Under the pieces are notes generated by a model that had not been told where the DNA came from, searched no databases, and worked only from the letters and a program-made list of their open reading frames with translations. A program made the position numbers and the translations under genes. A stretch of 57,974 nucleotides of DNA. It comes from an uncultured Mycoplasmatota bacterium. GTDB taxonomy: Bacteria; Bacillota_I; Bacilli_A; RF39; UBA660. Shown one piece after another: positions 17,825-25,834 of the stretch (position 1 is the stretch's first letter; every line of letters begins with the position of its first letter). The DNA lies in NCBI GenBank assembly GCA_900552495.1, contig URZY01000010.1:1-57974 (forward strand), given 5' to 3'.

Positions 17825-18439
17825 TTAGTAATCAACATCATATTTAGATTTATATTTTCCAATTGTCGTATCATCTTCAGGAACAATCTGATTTTTATAT
17901 GCATCTTCGTATTTCATAATTATGTCATTACTTATCTTTTTCTTACTATCAAGTAAAATGATTCTATTAGGATCAGCAACTTCTATTTCCCATTTTTATT
18001 TATTACACTAGGCATAAAAATATAACTTTTACCATTTTCTAAAAATCCACTTCCCTCTATGAGTTACCATCTTTGTCAAGTCCACCAAATCGCATTAATT
18101 CTACAATCTTTTCTTCTCCTAAATTACCTTTAATATTTTTGATAACTTCAATTTCATAAACTGTATAGGGATCATAAAAAACTTCTTGATTATCAGCATT
18201 ATCAATAATAACTTCATTTCTATACTCAGTTCTTAAGATTTGTTTAACTATACCAACAAAAACATAATCACTAACTCCAATCGCTTTTTCAGGAGAAGTT
18301 GTATCATGCGCATAAATTGCTGAAATATATTCAACTCTTTTACCATTATAATAATCAACCTTTTCAGTTTTTTGATAACAAATAAAAGTAAATCCAACTA
18401 ATAATAAAAATACTACTACACCAATCAATACCTTTTCAT
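17825..18439 (-). pseudogene. Broken gene for a small exported/membrane protein (three frame breaks)
   Basis: A GGAGG ribosome site leads to an ATG at 18439, but that frame stops after four codons (ATG AAA AGG TAT TGA); adding one A to the A-run at 18433-18436 restores M-K-K-V-L-I-G-V-V-V and the signal-like helix. The frame then runs to a TAG at 18057. Past it, coding resumes one frame over (reading LIEGSGFLENGKSYIFMPS), and breaks again in the A-run near 17993-17997, after which WEIEVADPNRIILLD continues to the TAA at 17825. The three pieces together make about 200 residues. Family unknown. It follows another decayed exported-protein gene by 9 bases. Confidence 0.75.
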
Positions 18440-18448
18440 ATTTTCCTC

Positions 18449-18966
18449 CTAATATCGCTTATATGCCTCATCATAATTGCGTTTATCCCCTTCAGATAAA
18501 ATAATAATACTTGTTACTATTTCCTGCATTACTGAATCAGATTCATTTCTATGTGCCAATCCCAAGGCATAACCAAGTTCATAAATACACACATTCTGTT
18601 TTTGAGCAGAATTATAACCATCCATATACCTAGTAGCAAATTCCATCTTTCCTGTATTAGCAGATGTTCTAGCTACTACACCACTTGAAATATACTCAAC
18701 ATCATAAATCTTCAAATCATTAACTGTATTCCAAAAATCTTCTCTAATAACTCCACTTTTATATGAATTCCACTTATTAACCGCCATTCTAAATTGCGAA
18801 ACATATTTTGAACTACCAGACCAATCCAAATGTTTGCCAGAATCGGCAGCCCAATATTGAGATAGTTGTATAGTATATGTATACCAAGCGTTAACCGCAA
18901 CTGGAAAACTTATTAATCCACAAAAAATAATCATAATTACAATACTACTTATTTTTTTGATAACAT
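18449..18966 (-). pseudogene. Decayed secreted metzincin-like protease
   Basis: The reading frame encodes a signal-like helix, then a domain resembling matrixin-type zinc proteases, ending near ELGYALGLAH and SVMQ. In active metzincins this reads HELGHxxGLxH; here both first His are Tyr (YELGY), each explained by a single C-to-T change, while the third His remains. The start is also damaged: AGGTG is followed by ATGTTATC, where the ATG at 18966 is out of frame and the in-frame codon at the ideal distance is ATC (AAA AAA ATA AGT). The first in-frame ATG is at 18934 without a ribosome site. It is probably a pseudogene; a non-catalytic binding protein is the alternative. Confidence 0.65.
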
Positions 18967-18992
18967 CACCTCATCTCTTACACTCAAGTTTA

Positions 18993-19039
18993 CCTTAATT
19001 AAAAAAAGTAAACAAATCGTTTACTTTTTTTAATTAAGG
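18993..19039. terminator. Perfect 21-bp inverted repeat, bidirectional terminator
   Basis: The arms 18993-19013 and 19019-19039 are exact inverted copies around a 5-base loop, with A7 and T7 tracts inside the stem. It spans the stop codon of the Ig-like gene and should terminate it on the minus strand. Confidence 0.8.
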
Positions 19040-20419
19040 AGCTAAACAATTACACGTACTAAAGTTTCCTGCTAAATCATAAAAACCAATATTAATTTGT
19101 AATCCAGACTGAATTCTCCTATCAAATTTAATTACATTCGTTGTATAAGTTGTTCCACTATATGTATAACTCTTAATGCCAGTGTTATCTTTAGCATTTA
19201 CTGTTACAATGCTACCATTACCTTCATGTTTAATAACACAAGTTCCTCTTGGTTTTTCTTTATCAATATTATCAACAACCATTGTTGCCTTACGAGAATC
19301 ACCATTTTTATTATAAACTATGAATTCATAAGTACCATTTTTGGTAACCTTATAATTATAAATTTGCTCCGTTACCCTTTCACCACTAGGTAAAACCATA
19401 CTACTAAATTGATCAACACTAGCCACAATTGTAATTGTCACCGATTTATTAGTATAATCCGTTGGATTAGTAGTAATCTTAATTCCCATTTGTTGTACAA
19501 CAACATTTCTAACAACACTCAGTACTTGTCCATTATAATTTGTAATACTATAAGTTATCTTATAAGTACCTGCTACATTAGTGTTAACTGTTCCGCTCTT
19601 CTTAATTTGACTCGAAACATCCTTGCCTTTATTATCTACTGCCTTTGCGCCAGGATCTTTAAATGTACCACCCTCTACAATATACACTGTCGCTTCCCCG
19701 TTTAACGATAATGTAATATTACCAGTTTCTGGTGTTGATGTAGGCGTTGGACTTGGGGATGGTGAAACTGAAGGGCTTGGATTATTACTTGGTTGTGGTG
19801 AACTGCTTGGTTCCACACTAGGTGAATTACTCGGTTTATTTGTCTCACTATTATTTGGCTTATTTGAACTTGTATCACCCTTTTCCGTAACATTAACAAG
19901 TCTTGTTAATTTTGGACTAATACCACGATAATCCAATGTATAAGTTAATTTATACGTTCCTACTTTACTAGTATCAACATTACCTGTAACTTTTACATAT
20001 CCAGTAATATCACCTTTTAAATCACTAGTTGCACTATAGCCTGGTTCTTTATACTTTTGCCCAACTTTTAAATTAACAACCAAATCCCCTTGTAAATTTA
20101 AATTAACCCGCTCAGCCGGTTCATTTTCATTAGTACTACTAACGATTTCAATTACTTCATTTTCCTCCGGTTCCTCATAATAAATTCCATTAAATGTAAA
20201 ATTAGCTTGAACAATTGCATTGATTATAAATACAGCAATCAATACACAAACTGCTCCACAAAGCATTTTTACTAAACTTTTATATTCATCCTGCTGCTTT
20301 TTTTTGCGCTCATAAGCCCTAAAATTAGAACCTGTTCTAACACCATTAATTGTCCCTTGCTTATAGCGTGTTTTAGTTCCACTACGACCTCTTTGCCCAC
20401 TACTCTTCTTACTACTCAT
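19034..20419 (-). CDS. Membrane-anchored surface protein with two Ig-like (DUF5011-type) domains
   Basis: The 461-residue protein has a basic Ser/Gly-rich cytoplasmic N-terminus, one membrane helix at about 48-74, a bacterial Ig-like domain (about 100-185, ending VGTYKLTYTLDYRG), a Ser/Pro/Asn/Thr-rich linker (about 190-235), a second Ig-like domain (about 240-315, with VAGTYKITYSITN) and a further beta-rich region to the end containing Cys pairs. Such domains act as spacers or binding modules on the cell surface. ATG at 20419 was chosen because a promoter lies over any earlier start and GGGTG precedes this ATG by 5 bases. It is transcribed alone. Confidence 0.8.
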   Translation of the reverse strand: MSSKKSSGQRGRSGTKTRYKQGTINGVRTGSNFRAYERKKKQQDEYKSLVKMLCGAVCVLIAVFIINAIVQANFTFNGIYYEEPEENEVIEIVSSTNENEPAERVNLNLQGDLVVNLKVGQKYKEPGYSATSDLKGDITGYVKVTGNVDTSKVGTYKLTYTLDYRGISPKLTRLVNVTEKGDTSSNKPNNSETNKPSNSPSVEPSSSPQPSNNPSPSVSPSPSPTPTSTPETGNITLSLNGEATVYIVEGGTFKDPGAKAVDNKGKDVSSQIKKSGTVNTNVAGTYKITYSITNYNGQVLSVVRNVVVQQMGIKITTNPTDYTNKSVTITIVASVDQFSSMVLPSGERVTEQIYNYKVTKNGTYEFIVYNKNGDSRKATMVVDNIDKEKPRGTCVIKHEGNGSIVTVNAKDNTGIKSYTYSGTTYTTNVIKFDRRIQSGLQINIGFYDLAGNFSTCNCLAP

Positions 20420-20443
20420 TTGATCACCCACTATCCTACTATC

Positions 20444-20472
20444 ATTATACAATTTCACTTTTTATAAGTCAA
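20444..20472 (-). promoter_or_regulatory. Promoter of the Ig-like surface protein gene
   Basis: TTGACT (20467-20472) and TATAAT (20444-20449) on the minus strand are separated by exactly 17 bases; the predicted transcript starts about 15-20 bases before the chosen ATG, giving a very short leader. Confidence 0.85.
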
Positions 20473-20496
20473 AAAAAGATATCATAATTGATATCT
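20471..20496 (-). terminator. Terminator of glmS
   Basis: AGATATCA (20477-20484) and TGATATCT (20489-20496) form a stem with loop TAAT; seven U follow on the minus strand. The -35 box of the next gene overlaps the edge of this terminator. Confidence 0.85.
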
Positions 20497-20506
20497 CTTT
20501 ACACCT

Positions 20507-22270
20507 TTATTCTACAGTTACACTCTTTGCCAAATTCTTTGGCTTATCAATATCACAGCCACGAAGACGAGCTACTTCGTAAGCAATAAGTTGTAAGCAA
20601 GGAACCACTAACAGAGGTTGAAAAAAGTCACTAACTTTTCGAACTTTAATCAAATAATCGTAACCTAATATTTCTTCATTACTAATGATTATACATTTTG
20701 CTCCACGGGCTTTTACTTCCTGAACATTAGAAAGGCTCTTTTCTTTAATATCTTTATCTGTAATAATCGCAATAACAGGAACATTCTCATCAATTAAAGA
20801 AATCGTTCCATGTTTTAACTCTCCGGCTTGATAAGCTTCACTATGAATATAAGAAACCTCTTTCAATTTAAGACTTCCTTCCAAAGAAACTGCATAATCA
20901 ATCTTTCTTCCAATAAAGAAAAGACTACTATGCTCATAAATTTCCTGAGCCACTTTTTTATAATCATCTATTCTATCAAGTATTTCTCTAATCATACCAG
21001 GAAGTTTTTTTGCATCATCAACAATTTCACCATTTTTATATCCCTTCGCAAGGGCTGCCTTGTAAGCTAGTAATGATAAAATTGCGACTTGTAACATATA
21101 AGCTTTAGTCGTTGCAACCGCAATCTCAGCACCCGCTTCAATAAAAATCTGTCTACCGCTTTCTCTAGCAATTGTCGATCCGACAACATTTACTATGGCT
21201 AATGTTTCTATTCCTGCTAACTTTGCCTTTCTCATTGCAGCTATTGTATCGGCTGTCTCCCCAGATTGACTAATTAAAATAACTAATGTTTTTCGATCAT
21301 ATAATACTTTCTTATAGCGATATTCACTTGCTACCTCACAAGTAACTCTAAGCATTGCTTTTTCTTCTAATAAAGTCTTTCCAATCATTCCTGCATACAT
21401 GGCCGATCCACAAGCTACAATATGAATCTCTTCATATTCTGACAAATCAGGTAATTTATCTAAATCAGCCAAATAAGGTCTTAAAGTCTTTTCTAAAACT
21501 ACCGGCTCTTCCATTATTTCTTTCAACATATAATGCTCAAAACCGCCTTTATCATTAGAACCGGCTTCAATTGTTGAAACAAAAATCTCCTTTTCAATTT
21601 CTTTACCATCTTTAGTAACTTTAACATCATCACCAATTTCAACAATCTCATTTTCATCCAATAAACTATACTGTTTTGTATAATTAATAATAGCCGCAAT
21701 ATCACTAGCAATATACACTTCATCATCACCATAGCCAATAATTAATGGTGAATCTTTTCTAACAGCATATAATTTATCGCTATCCTTAAATAAGATTCCA
21801 AAAGCATAAGAACCTTTAATTTTCTTTATCGCCATCTCAATAGCTAAAATAGGATCTTTATCATAATATCTATCAATTAATGCTGCCGCAACTTCTGTAT
21901 CCGTTTCACTATTAAATAAGTAACCATCTTTTTTAAGTTCTACCTTTAATTCACTCGCATTCTCAATAATTCCATTATGCACTAATGTAACACGTCCAAC
22001 ACAATGTGGATGTGCATTAGATACACTAGGCTCTCCATGGGTTGCCCATCTTGTATGAGCAATCCCCATATTGGCATCAATTAACTTTTCCTTATTAAGT
22101 TTCTCTTCCAAACAAGCAATTTTCCCAATACTTCTAATAATTTGAATATCATTCTTCTTTTTTAAAGCTAATCCTGCTGAATCATAACCTCGATATTCTA
22201 AGTTTTTTAACCCCTCTAATAGAAATTCTTTCGGATTATTTTTTCCTTTATATCCTACAATTCCACACAT
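20507..22270 (-). CDS. glmS: Glutamine--fructose-6-phosphate aminotransferase
   Basis: The 587-residue enzyme makes glucosamine-6-phosphate from fructose-6-phosphate and glutamine, the first step to UDP-GlcNAc for peptidoglycan. The N-terminal Ntn glutaminase domain starts MCGIVGYKG with Cys2 as nucleophile and contains HTRWATHG. Two SIS sugar-isomerase domains follow (ISQSGETADT near residue 333 and a second after about 440), and the family C-terminus AKSVTVE is intact. The length is normal. Its mRNA leader carries a glmS ribozyme, so high glucosamine-6-phosphate should trigger self-cleavage and decay of the message. It is a single-gene transcript between its own promoter and terminator. Confidence 0.97.
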   Translation of the reverse strand: MCGIVGYKGKNNPKEFLLEGLKNLEYRGYDSAGLALKKKNDIQIIRSIGKIACLEEKLNKEKLIDANMGIAHTRWATHGEPSVSNAHPHCVGRVTLVHNGIIENASELKVELKKDGYLFNSETDTEVAAALIDRYYDKDPILAIEMAIKKIKGSYAFGILFKDSDKLYAVRKDSPLIIGYGDDEVYIASDIAAIINYTKQYSLLDENEIVEIGDDVKVTKDGKEIEKEIFVSTIEAGSNDKGGFEHYMLKEIMEEPVVLEKTLRPYLADLDKLPDLSEYEEIHIVACGSAMYAGMIGKTLLEEKAMLRVTCEVASEYRYKKVLYDRKTLVILISQSGETADTIAAMRKAKLAGIETLAIVNVVGSTIARESGRQIFIEAGAEIAVATTKAYMLQVAILSLLAYKAALAKGYKNGEIVDDAKKLPGMIREILDRIDDYKKVAQEIYEHSSLFFIGRKIDYAVSLEGSLKLKEVSYIHSEAYQAGELKHGTISLIDENVPVIAIITDKDIKEKSLSNVQEVKARGAKCIIISNEEILGYDYLIKVRKVSDFFQPLLVVPCLQLIAYEVARLRGCDIDKPKNLAKSVTVE

Positions 22271-22283
22271 TTATAAATTCCTC

Positions 22284-22304
22284 CATCACAAAAATACTGT
22301 GATG
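22284..22304 (-). other. Hairpin next to the glmS ribosome site
   Basis: CATCACA (22284-22290) and TGTGATG (22298-22304) form a 7-bp stem with a 7-base loop, touching GGAGG of glmS. It could tune translation or set mRNA ends after ribozyme cleavage. Confidence 0.5.
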
Positions 22305-22344
22305 ATATATTTCTTTGTTATAATCTTGATTTTATTTTTTATAA

Positions 22345-22440
22345 ATATATCTAACGAATCACATAAAATCCGTAGTGGCACCCGCCGAAACTTTCGAAAA
22401 CCACTATCCTCGTCAACTCCATGAGTCCTGGCGCTCTGTT
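22345..22440 (-). ncRNA. glmS ribozyme (glucosamine-6-phosphate-activated)
   Basis: On the minus strand the leader contains the conserved core in order: AGCGCC (22430-22435), a P2 arm of ACTC/GAGT, GTTGACGAGGAT, a P2a-type loop with TTTTCGAAAG, TTTCGGCGGGTGCC and ACTACGG. These match the glmS ribozyme consensus for P1, P2, P2.1 and P2.2. Cleavage is expected between A22435 and G22434. The P3-P4 region seems to continue into the AT-rich stretch towards 22320; its boundary is uncertain. Confidence 0.93.
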
Positions 22441-22477
22441 GCAATTAACCTATCCTTTCTATTGTCAACATACTATC

Positions 22478-22506
22478 ATTATATTAAAAAAAAAAAAATC
22501 TGACAA
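22478..22506 (-). promoter_or_regulatory. Promoter of glmS
   Basis: TTGTCA (22501-22506) and a perfect TATAAT (22478-22483) with a 17-base spacer made almost wholly of a T-run lie about 40 bases upstream of the ribozyme cleavage site. Confidence 0.8.
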
Positions 22507-22540
22507 TTAACTCATCAAATTCTTCACACTTTTAGACATT

Positions 22541-23500
22541 TTATTGGCCTAATTTTTCAAATGTTACAGCTGTTGCTGCTTCAATTTCTCCAATTTGATC
22601 TGCAAACATTTTATCAAATTCTGGCATAGCCTTCTTAATTACGTCTGGATAAATATTCTTACTACTAATAATTGCCGTTCTAAAATCCAGAATATTAACA
22701 TCTCTTCTATTATTAAATAAAGCATTAGAAAAAGCCTGTTGCACAATCGTAAGAGAAACATCTGGATATCTTGACCCTATTTCATAAATTCTTTTATATT
22801 CACTAGTGATATCTGTAATAAACTCCATTACTCTTCTTTTAATAAATGAAGTATACATCATCTTCGCTCCGGTTCTTTTTTCAATCTTTGGTAAAGTTCC
22901 TACCAAAATTTCAACATTTTCATCACGTGTAGGTTCAAATATTTCTACCTTTTGGAAACGTCTAACAAAGGCTTTATCTCTTAAAATATATCTTTCATAC
23001 TCTTCTGTTGTCGTTGCTCCAATAACTTTAATATCTCCACGATCAAGAGCCGGTTTAAAGGCATTAGCAAAATCCAAAGCTTCACCTTGACCAATCAACG
23101 TATGGATTTCATCAATAAACAATATCAATTTAGACTCTGCTTTTAATTCTTCAAGTAACGTTTGAATCTTTGCTTCTCCTGTAACAGGATCTAAGCCAAG
23201 CATTGCTGATGTACTAACTTTAATTACCCGATAATCCTTTAACACATCAGGAATATCTCCAATTTGAATACGATAAGCTAACCCCTCAACAGTAGCCGTT
23301 TTACCAACACCAGGTTTACCAACTAATACAGCTGACTTATCAGGCGTAAGTAAAATCAAAATCAATTCCTTAATTTGCTCATCTCTACCAATAGCCGGAT
23401 TCGTAATATAATTTTTTTCTTGATAATTTTCTCCATAAGTCTTTAAAACACTTAAGCGCTTTTCTTTTATATTCTCATGAGTTAATTGTTCGTTCATCAT
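22541..23500 (-). CDS. Stand-alone AAA+ ATPase resembling a single ClpB/ClpA D1 module
   Basis: The 319-residue protein matches only the first ATPase module of Clp proteins: Walker A GKPGVGKT (61-68), Walker B LFIDEIH, the GATTTEEY sensor-1 stretch, FVRRFQ arginine-finger region, then the helical small domain. It has no Clp N-domain, M-domain or second ATPase. D1-only proteins can form hexamers that remodel protein, but the partner is unknown. CbxX/EccA type AAA proteins are a weaker alternative. AAGGAG precedes the double ATG. A short 5' region separates it from a glycosylase-like gene; it is probably transcribed alone. Confidence 0.8.
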   Translation of the reverse strand: MMNEQLTHENIKEKRLSVLKTYGENYQEKNYITNPAIGRDEQIKELILILLTPDKSAVLVGKPGVGKTATVEGLAYRIQIGDIPDVLKDYRVIKVSTSAMLGLDPVTGEAKIQTLLEELKAESKLILFIDEIHTLIGQGEALDFANAFKPALDRGDIKVIGATTTEEYERYILRDKAFVRRFQKVEIFEPTRDENVEILVGTLPKIEKRTGAKMMYTSFIKRRVMEFITDITSEYKRIYEIGSRYPDVSLTIVQQAFSNALFNNRRDVNILDFRTAIISSKNIYPDVIKKAMPEFDKMFADQIGEIEAATAVTFEKLGQ

Positions 23501-23581
23501 TACCGCTCCTTTTATCTTTTTTATTATAACATAATTATCTTAGCCTGCCTATTTCTTTTCTCCTAAATTAAATAAAAATTA

Positions 23582-24241
23582 TTATATTTGAATAAAATCC
23601 CCTAAGCCATTTTCTTTCCGAATATACAAAATATCTTCTATCGCTTTAGGCGCATTAAAAGCACCATTCCCAACCGGATAGTAAACTGCATAACACTTAA
23701 ATTTATCCTTCAAAATAAATGATTTTTTTCTTACCTGAGATACAGAAATCTTTTCACCCAAAACTATTGATGAAACTTGATTACCAAATAAAATTATTAC
23801 CTTAGGATTAACAATTCTCATCTCTTCTAAAAACAAATCCAAATAATCTCTAAATACACTATCTGGTAATTCTCTAGCGTCTGCTTGAGTACATTTTGCT
23901 AAATTAGTAATATAAAATTTATTTTTTCTTACTTGTTCATACACTTCTTCAGCAAATTCATAAGTCCATTCATTTCCTTTAATGCTCTTTATTTTTTCAT
24001 ACATCTCTTTATCTATCATTCCCAAAGAGAAAAATAAATGCCATACATTTTTTGTTCCTACCCAAGGCGATTTAATCCCCTTCCAATCTTTACTAGCTGT
24101 AATATTTCTTGCGGTTGGATTCATAAAAACAAAACAAATATCCGGATTGTCCAAGCACCCCCCAAAAGTAATTGAATCAAGTTCTGGATCACCATATTTT
24201 TTTTGTAATTTTGCATACTTTTTCTCTAATTCTTCTAACAA
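23582..24241 (-). CDS. Uracil-DNA-glycosylase-superfamily protein
   Basis: The 219-residue protein has the UDG superfamily order: FVFMNPTARN near residue 33 (the motif A position), YITNLAKC around 112, IILFGNQVSS around 150, and a late YYPVGNGAFN at the motif B loop. Motif A lacks the GQDPY-type catalytic Asp, and the motif B His is replaced by Tyr, so it may be a specialised or non-classical member. Translation most likely starts at TTG 24241, 5 bases after AGGAAGTG. It overlaps no neighbour and follows the transglutaminase-like gene by 14 bases, probably in one operon. Confidence 0.7.
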   Translation of the reverse strand: MLEELEKKYAKLQKKYGDPELDSITFGGCLDNPDICFVFMNPTARNITASKDWKGIKSPWVGTKNVWHLFFSLGMIDKEMYEKIKSIKGNEWTYEFAEEVYEQVRKNKFYITNLAKCTQADARELPDSVFRDYLDLFLEEMRIVNPKVIILFGNQVSSIVLGEKISVSQVRKKSFILKDKFKCYAVYYPVGNGAFNAPKAIEDILYIRKENGLGDFIQI

Positions 24242-24255
24242 AATATCACTTCCTA

Positions 24256-24798
24256 TTAACTATATAATCGCTTCTTATCTTTTCTTATTTTTTTACCAAA
24301 AAACATACAATAAATATAAAAGGCATTACAACAAATTCTAGAAACAGGTTTTTTATAACGATAAAAAACTACATCTTCTAAAACATAAGGCTTTCCTTTA
24401 ACAAAATATGTAAAATTCTTTCTAAAATCTGCAAACAACTCTTCAATAGTATTATACTCCCTAACACCTTTCATTAAGTCCCAAGAAGCCTCAAACCAAT
24501 AAACTTTTCCATTCTTTTTAAAAATTGTAAATGTATGATTAGGTTTATTCTTCATATACTTATTAACGGCAAATACTGTCATAAAAGGAATGTCTCTTTT
24601 TTTAAAATATTCTCTTTCCAATTCACATAAATCCCAGCAAACTCCGTTCTTATGTTTCTTTACTTCATCAGGATATTGCATTCTATACTCTTTAACAAAA
24701 TCTCCATCTTTTAATCCTAAATGTAATTTTCCTTTACGGTCATACCAACCATAACTCATTGCACATAATTCTTTATTAAATCTTTCAATACCTTTCAT
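24256..24798 (-). CDS. Transglutaminase-like cysteine protein
   Basis: In 180 residues there is a plausible papain-like triad: Cys54 in NGVCWDLCELE, His88 in PNHTFTIF and Glu103 or Asp107 in YWFEASWD. This order and spacing fit the transglutaminase-like fold seen in bacterial peptidases and amidases. No signal peptide is seen; a Cys-rich, hydrophobic stretch near residues 154-168 precedes a basic tail. GAGGAG lies 8 bases before the ATG. Probably first in an operon with the glycosylase-like gene. Substrate unknown. Confidence 0.6.
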   Translation of the reverse strand: MKGIERFNKELCAMSYGWYDRKGKLHLGLKDGDFVKEYRMQYPDEVKKHKNGVCWDLCELEREYFKKRDIPFMTVFAVNKYMKNKPNHTFTIFKKNGKVYWFEASWDLMKGVREYNTIEELFADFRKNFTYFVKGKPYVLEDVVFYRYKKPVSRICCNAFYIYCMFFGKKIRKDKKRLYS

Positions 24799-24855
24799 CT
24801 TTTCTACTCCTCTTGCTAAAAAACTCTACTACTAATAATACCATAAAATTAAAGA

Positions 24856-24874
24856 AAAAGACCAATAGTCTTTT
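24856..24874 (-). terminator. Terminator of the CDF gene
   Basis: AAAAGAC (24856-24862) and GTCTTTT (24868-24874) form a stem overlapping the CDF stop codon; U-rich sequence follows on the minus strand. Confidence 0.6.
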
Positions 24875-25742
24875 AAATTGGATTTACATGAATAACAGCT
24901 AAATAAATACTATCTATCTTTTCTATTATTTCTTTTTCTAATCTATTCGCAATTTCATGACTTTTAAAAGTTGACATCTTTCCGTCAACAAATATTGTTA
25001 CAGTTATTTGATACTTATATCCAACTGGAGTTGAATTAAAATGATTAACCCGTTTTATTTCCTTATGCTTTTCTATTATCTCATAGACCCTTTTCTTTGT
25101 ATCATTATCCATAGCCTTATCCATCAACACATTATAACTTTCATGCAAAATATGATAAGAAGTATACATCATCCAAATCGATATACCAATTCCTACAATT
25201 CCATCAAATATATATACACCTATCAAAGTAAACAAACAAGATATTAAATTCATAAATGTTATAAAAGAATCACACAAATGATCTTTCGAATTAGCCCTTA
25301 TAAGTAAATTATCATAAACTTTAGAAAGAAAATGCGTATAAATAAACAAACCTATCTTTACTATAATAGTTATCAAACAGACAACAATTAACCATATCGA
25401 AAAATTAAATTTGTCTCCCTTAATTAATACCATAATAGAATCTTTTAAAATAATACACGCAGTAAAAAACATTACTAAACCAATAATTAAAGAATAAATA
25501 TATTCTGCTTTTCCATGACCCAAATTATGATCATAATCGCTTGGTTTAGATGCAATTTTATTACCAATATAAGTCATAACAGAAGAAAAAATATCCCCAG
25601 CACTATTAAGACTATCCGCAATCATTGCTTGACTATTGCTAATAAAACCAATAATTCCTTTTATAATTAGCAAAAATAAATTACCAACTATCCCTAAAAT
25701 ACTGGCCATTTTAATATCTTTATATTTTTTCTCATTATCCAT
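24873..25742 (-). CDS. Cation diffusion facilitator (CDF) metal exporter
   Basis: The 289-residue protein has six membrane helices and the CDF signatures: ADSLNSAGD in helix 2, HNLGHGKAEYIYS before helix 3, NSKDHLCDS in helix 5, and a cytoplasmic C-terminal domain with a metal-site His (VIHVNPI). CDF proteins exchange Zn, Mn or Fe ions for protons out of the cell. The HxxxD/DxxxD set here resembles Mn- or Fe-type members as much as Zn-type, so the metal is left open. ATG at 25742 was preferred because GGG lies 9 bases upstream; an ATG three codons earlier is possible. Confidence 0.9.
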   Translation of the reverse strand: MDNEKKYKDIKMASILGIVGNLFLLIIKGIIGFISNSQAMIADSLNSAGDIFSSVMTYIGNKIASKPSDYDHNLGHGKAEYIYSLIIGLVMFFTACIILKDSIMVLIKGDKFNFSIWLIVVCLITIIVKIGLFIYTHFLSKVYDNLLIRANSKDHLCDSFITFMNLISCLFTLIGVYIFDGIVGIGISIWMMYTSYHILHESYNVLMDKAMDNDTKKRVYEIIEKHKEIKRVNHFNSTPVGYKYQITVTIFVDGKMSTFKSHEIANRLEKEIIEKIDSIYLAVIHVNPI

Positions 25743-25834
25743 AAACATCATCCCACACTTAATTTTATTAAACGTCTATAAATTATATCACAAATCGAAC
25801 TAATTAAATAGTACTTCTCTTATAAAGTCACACC

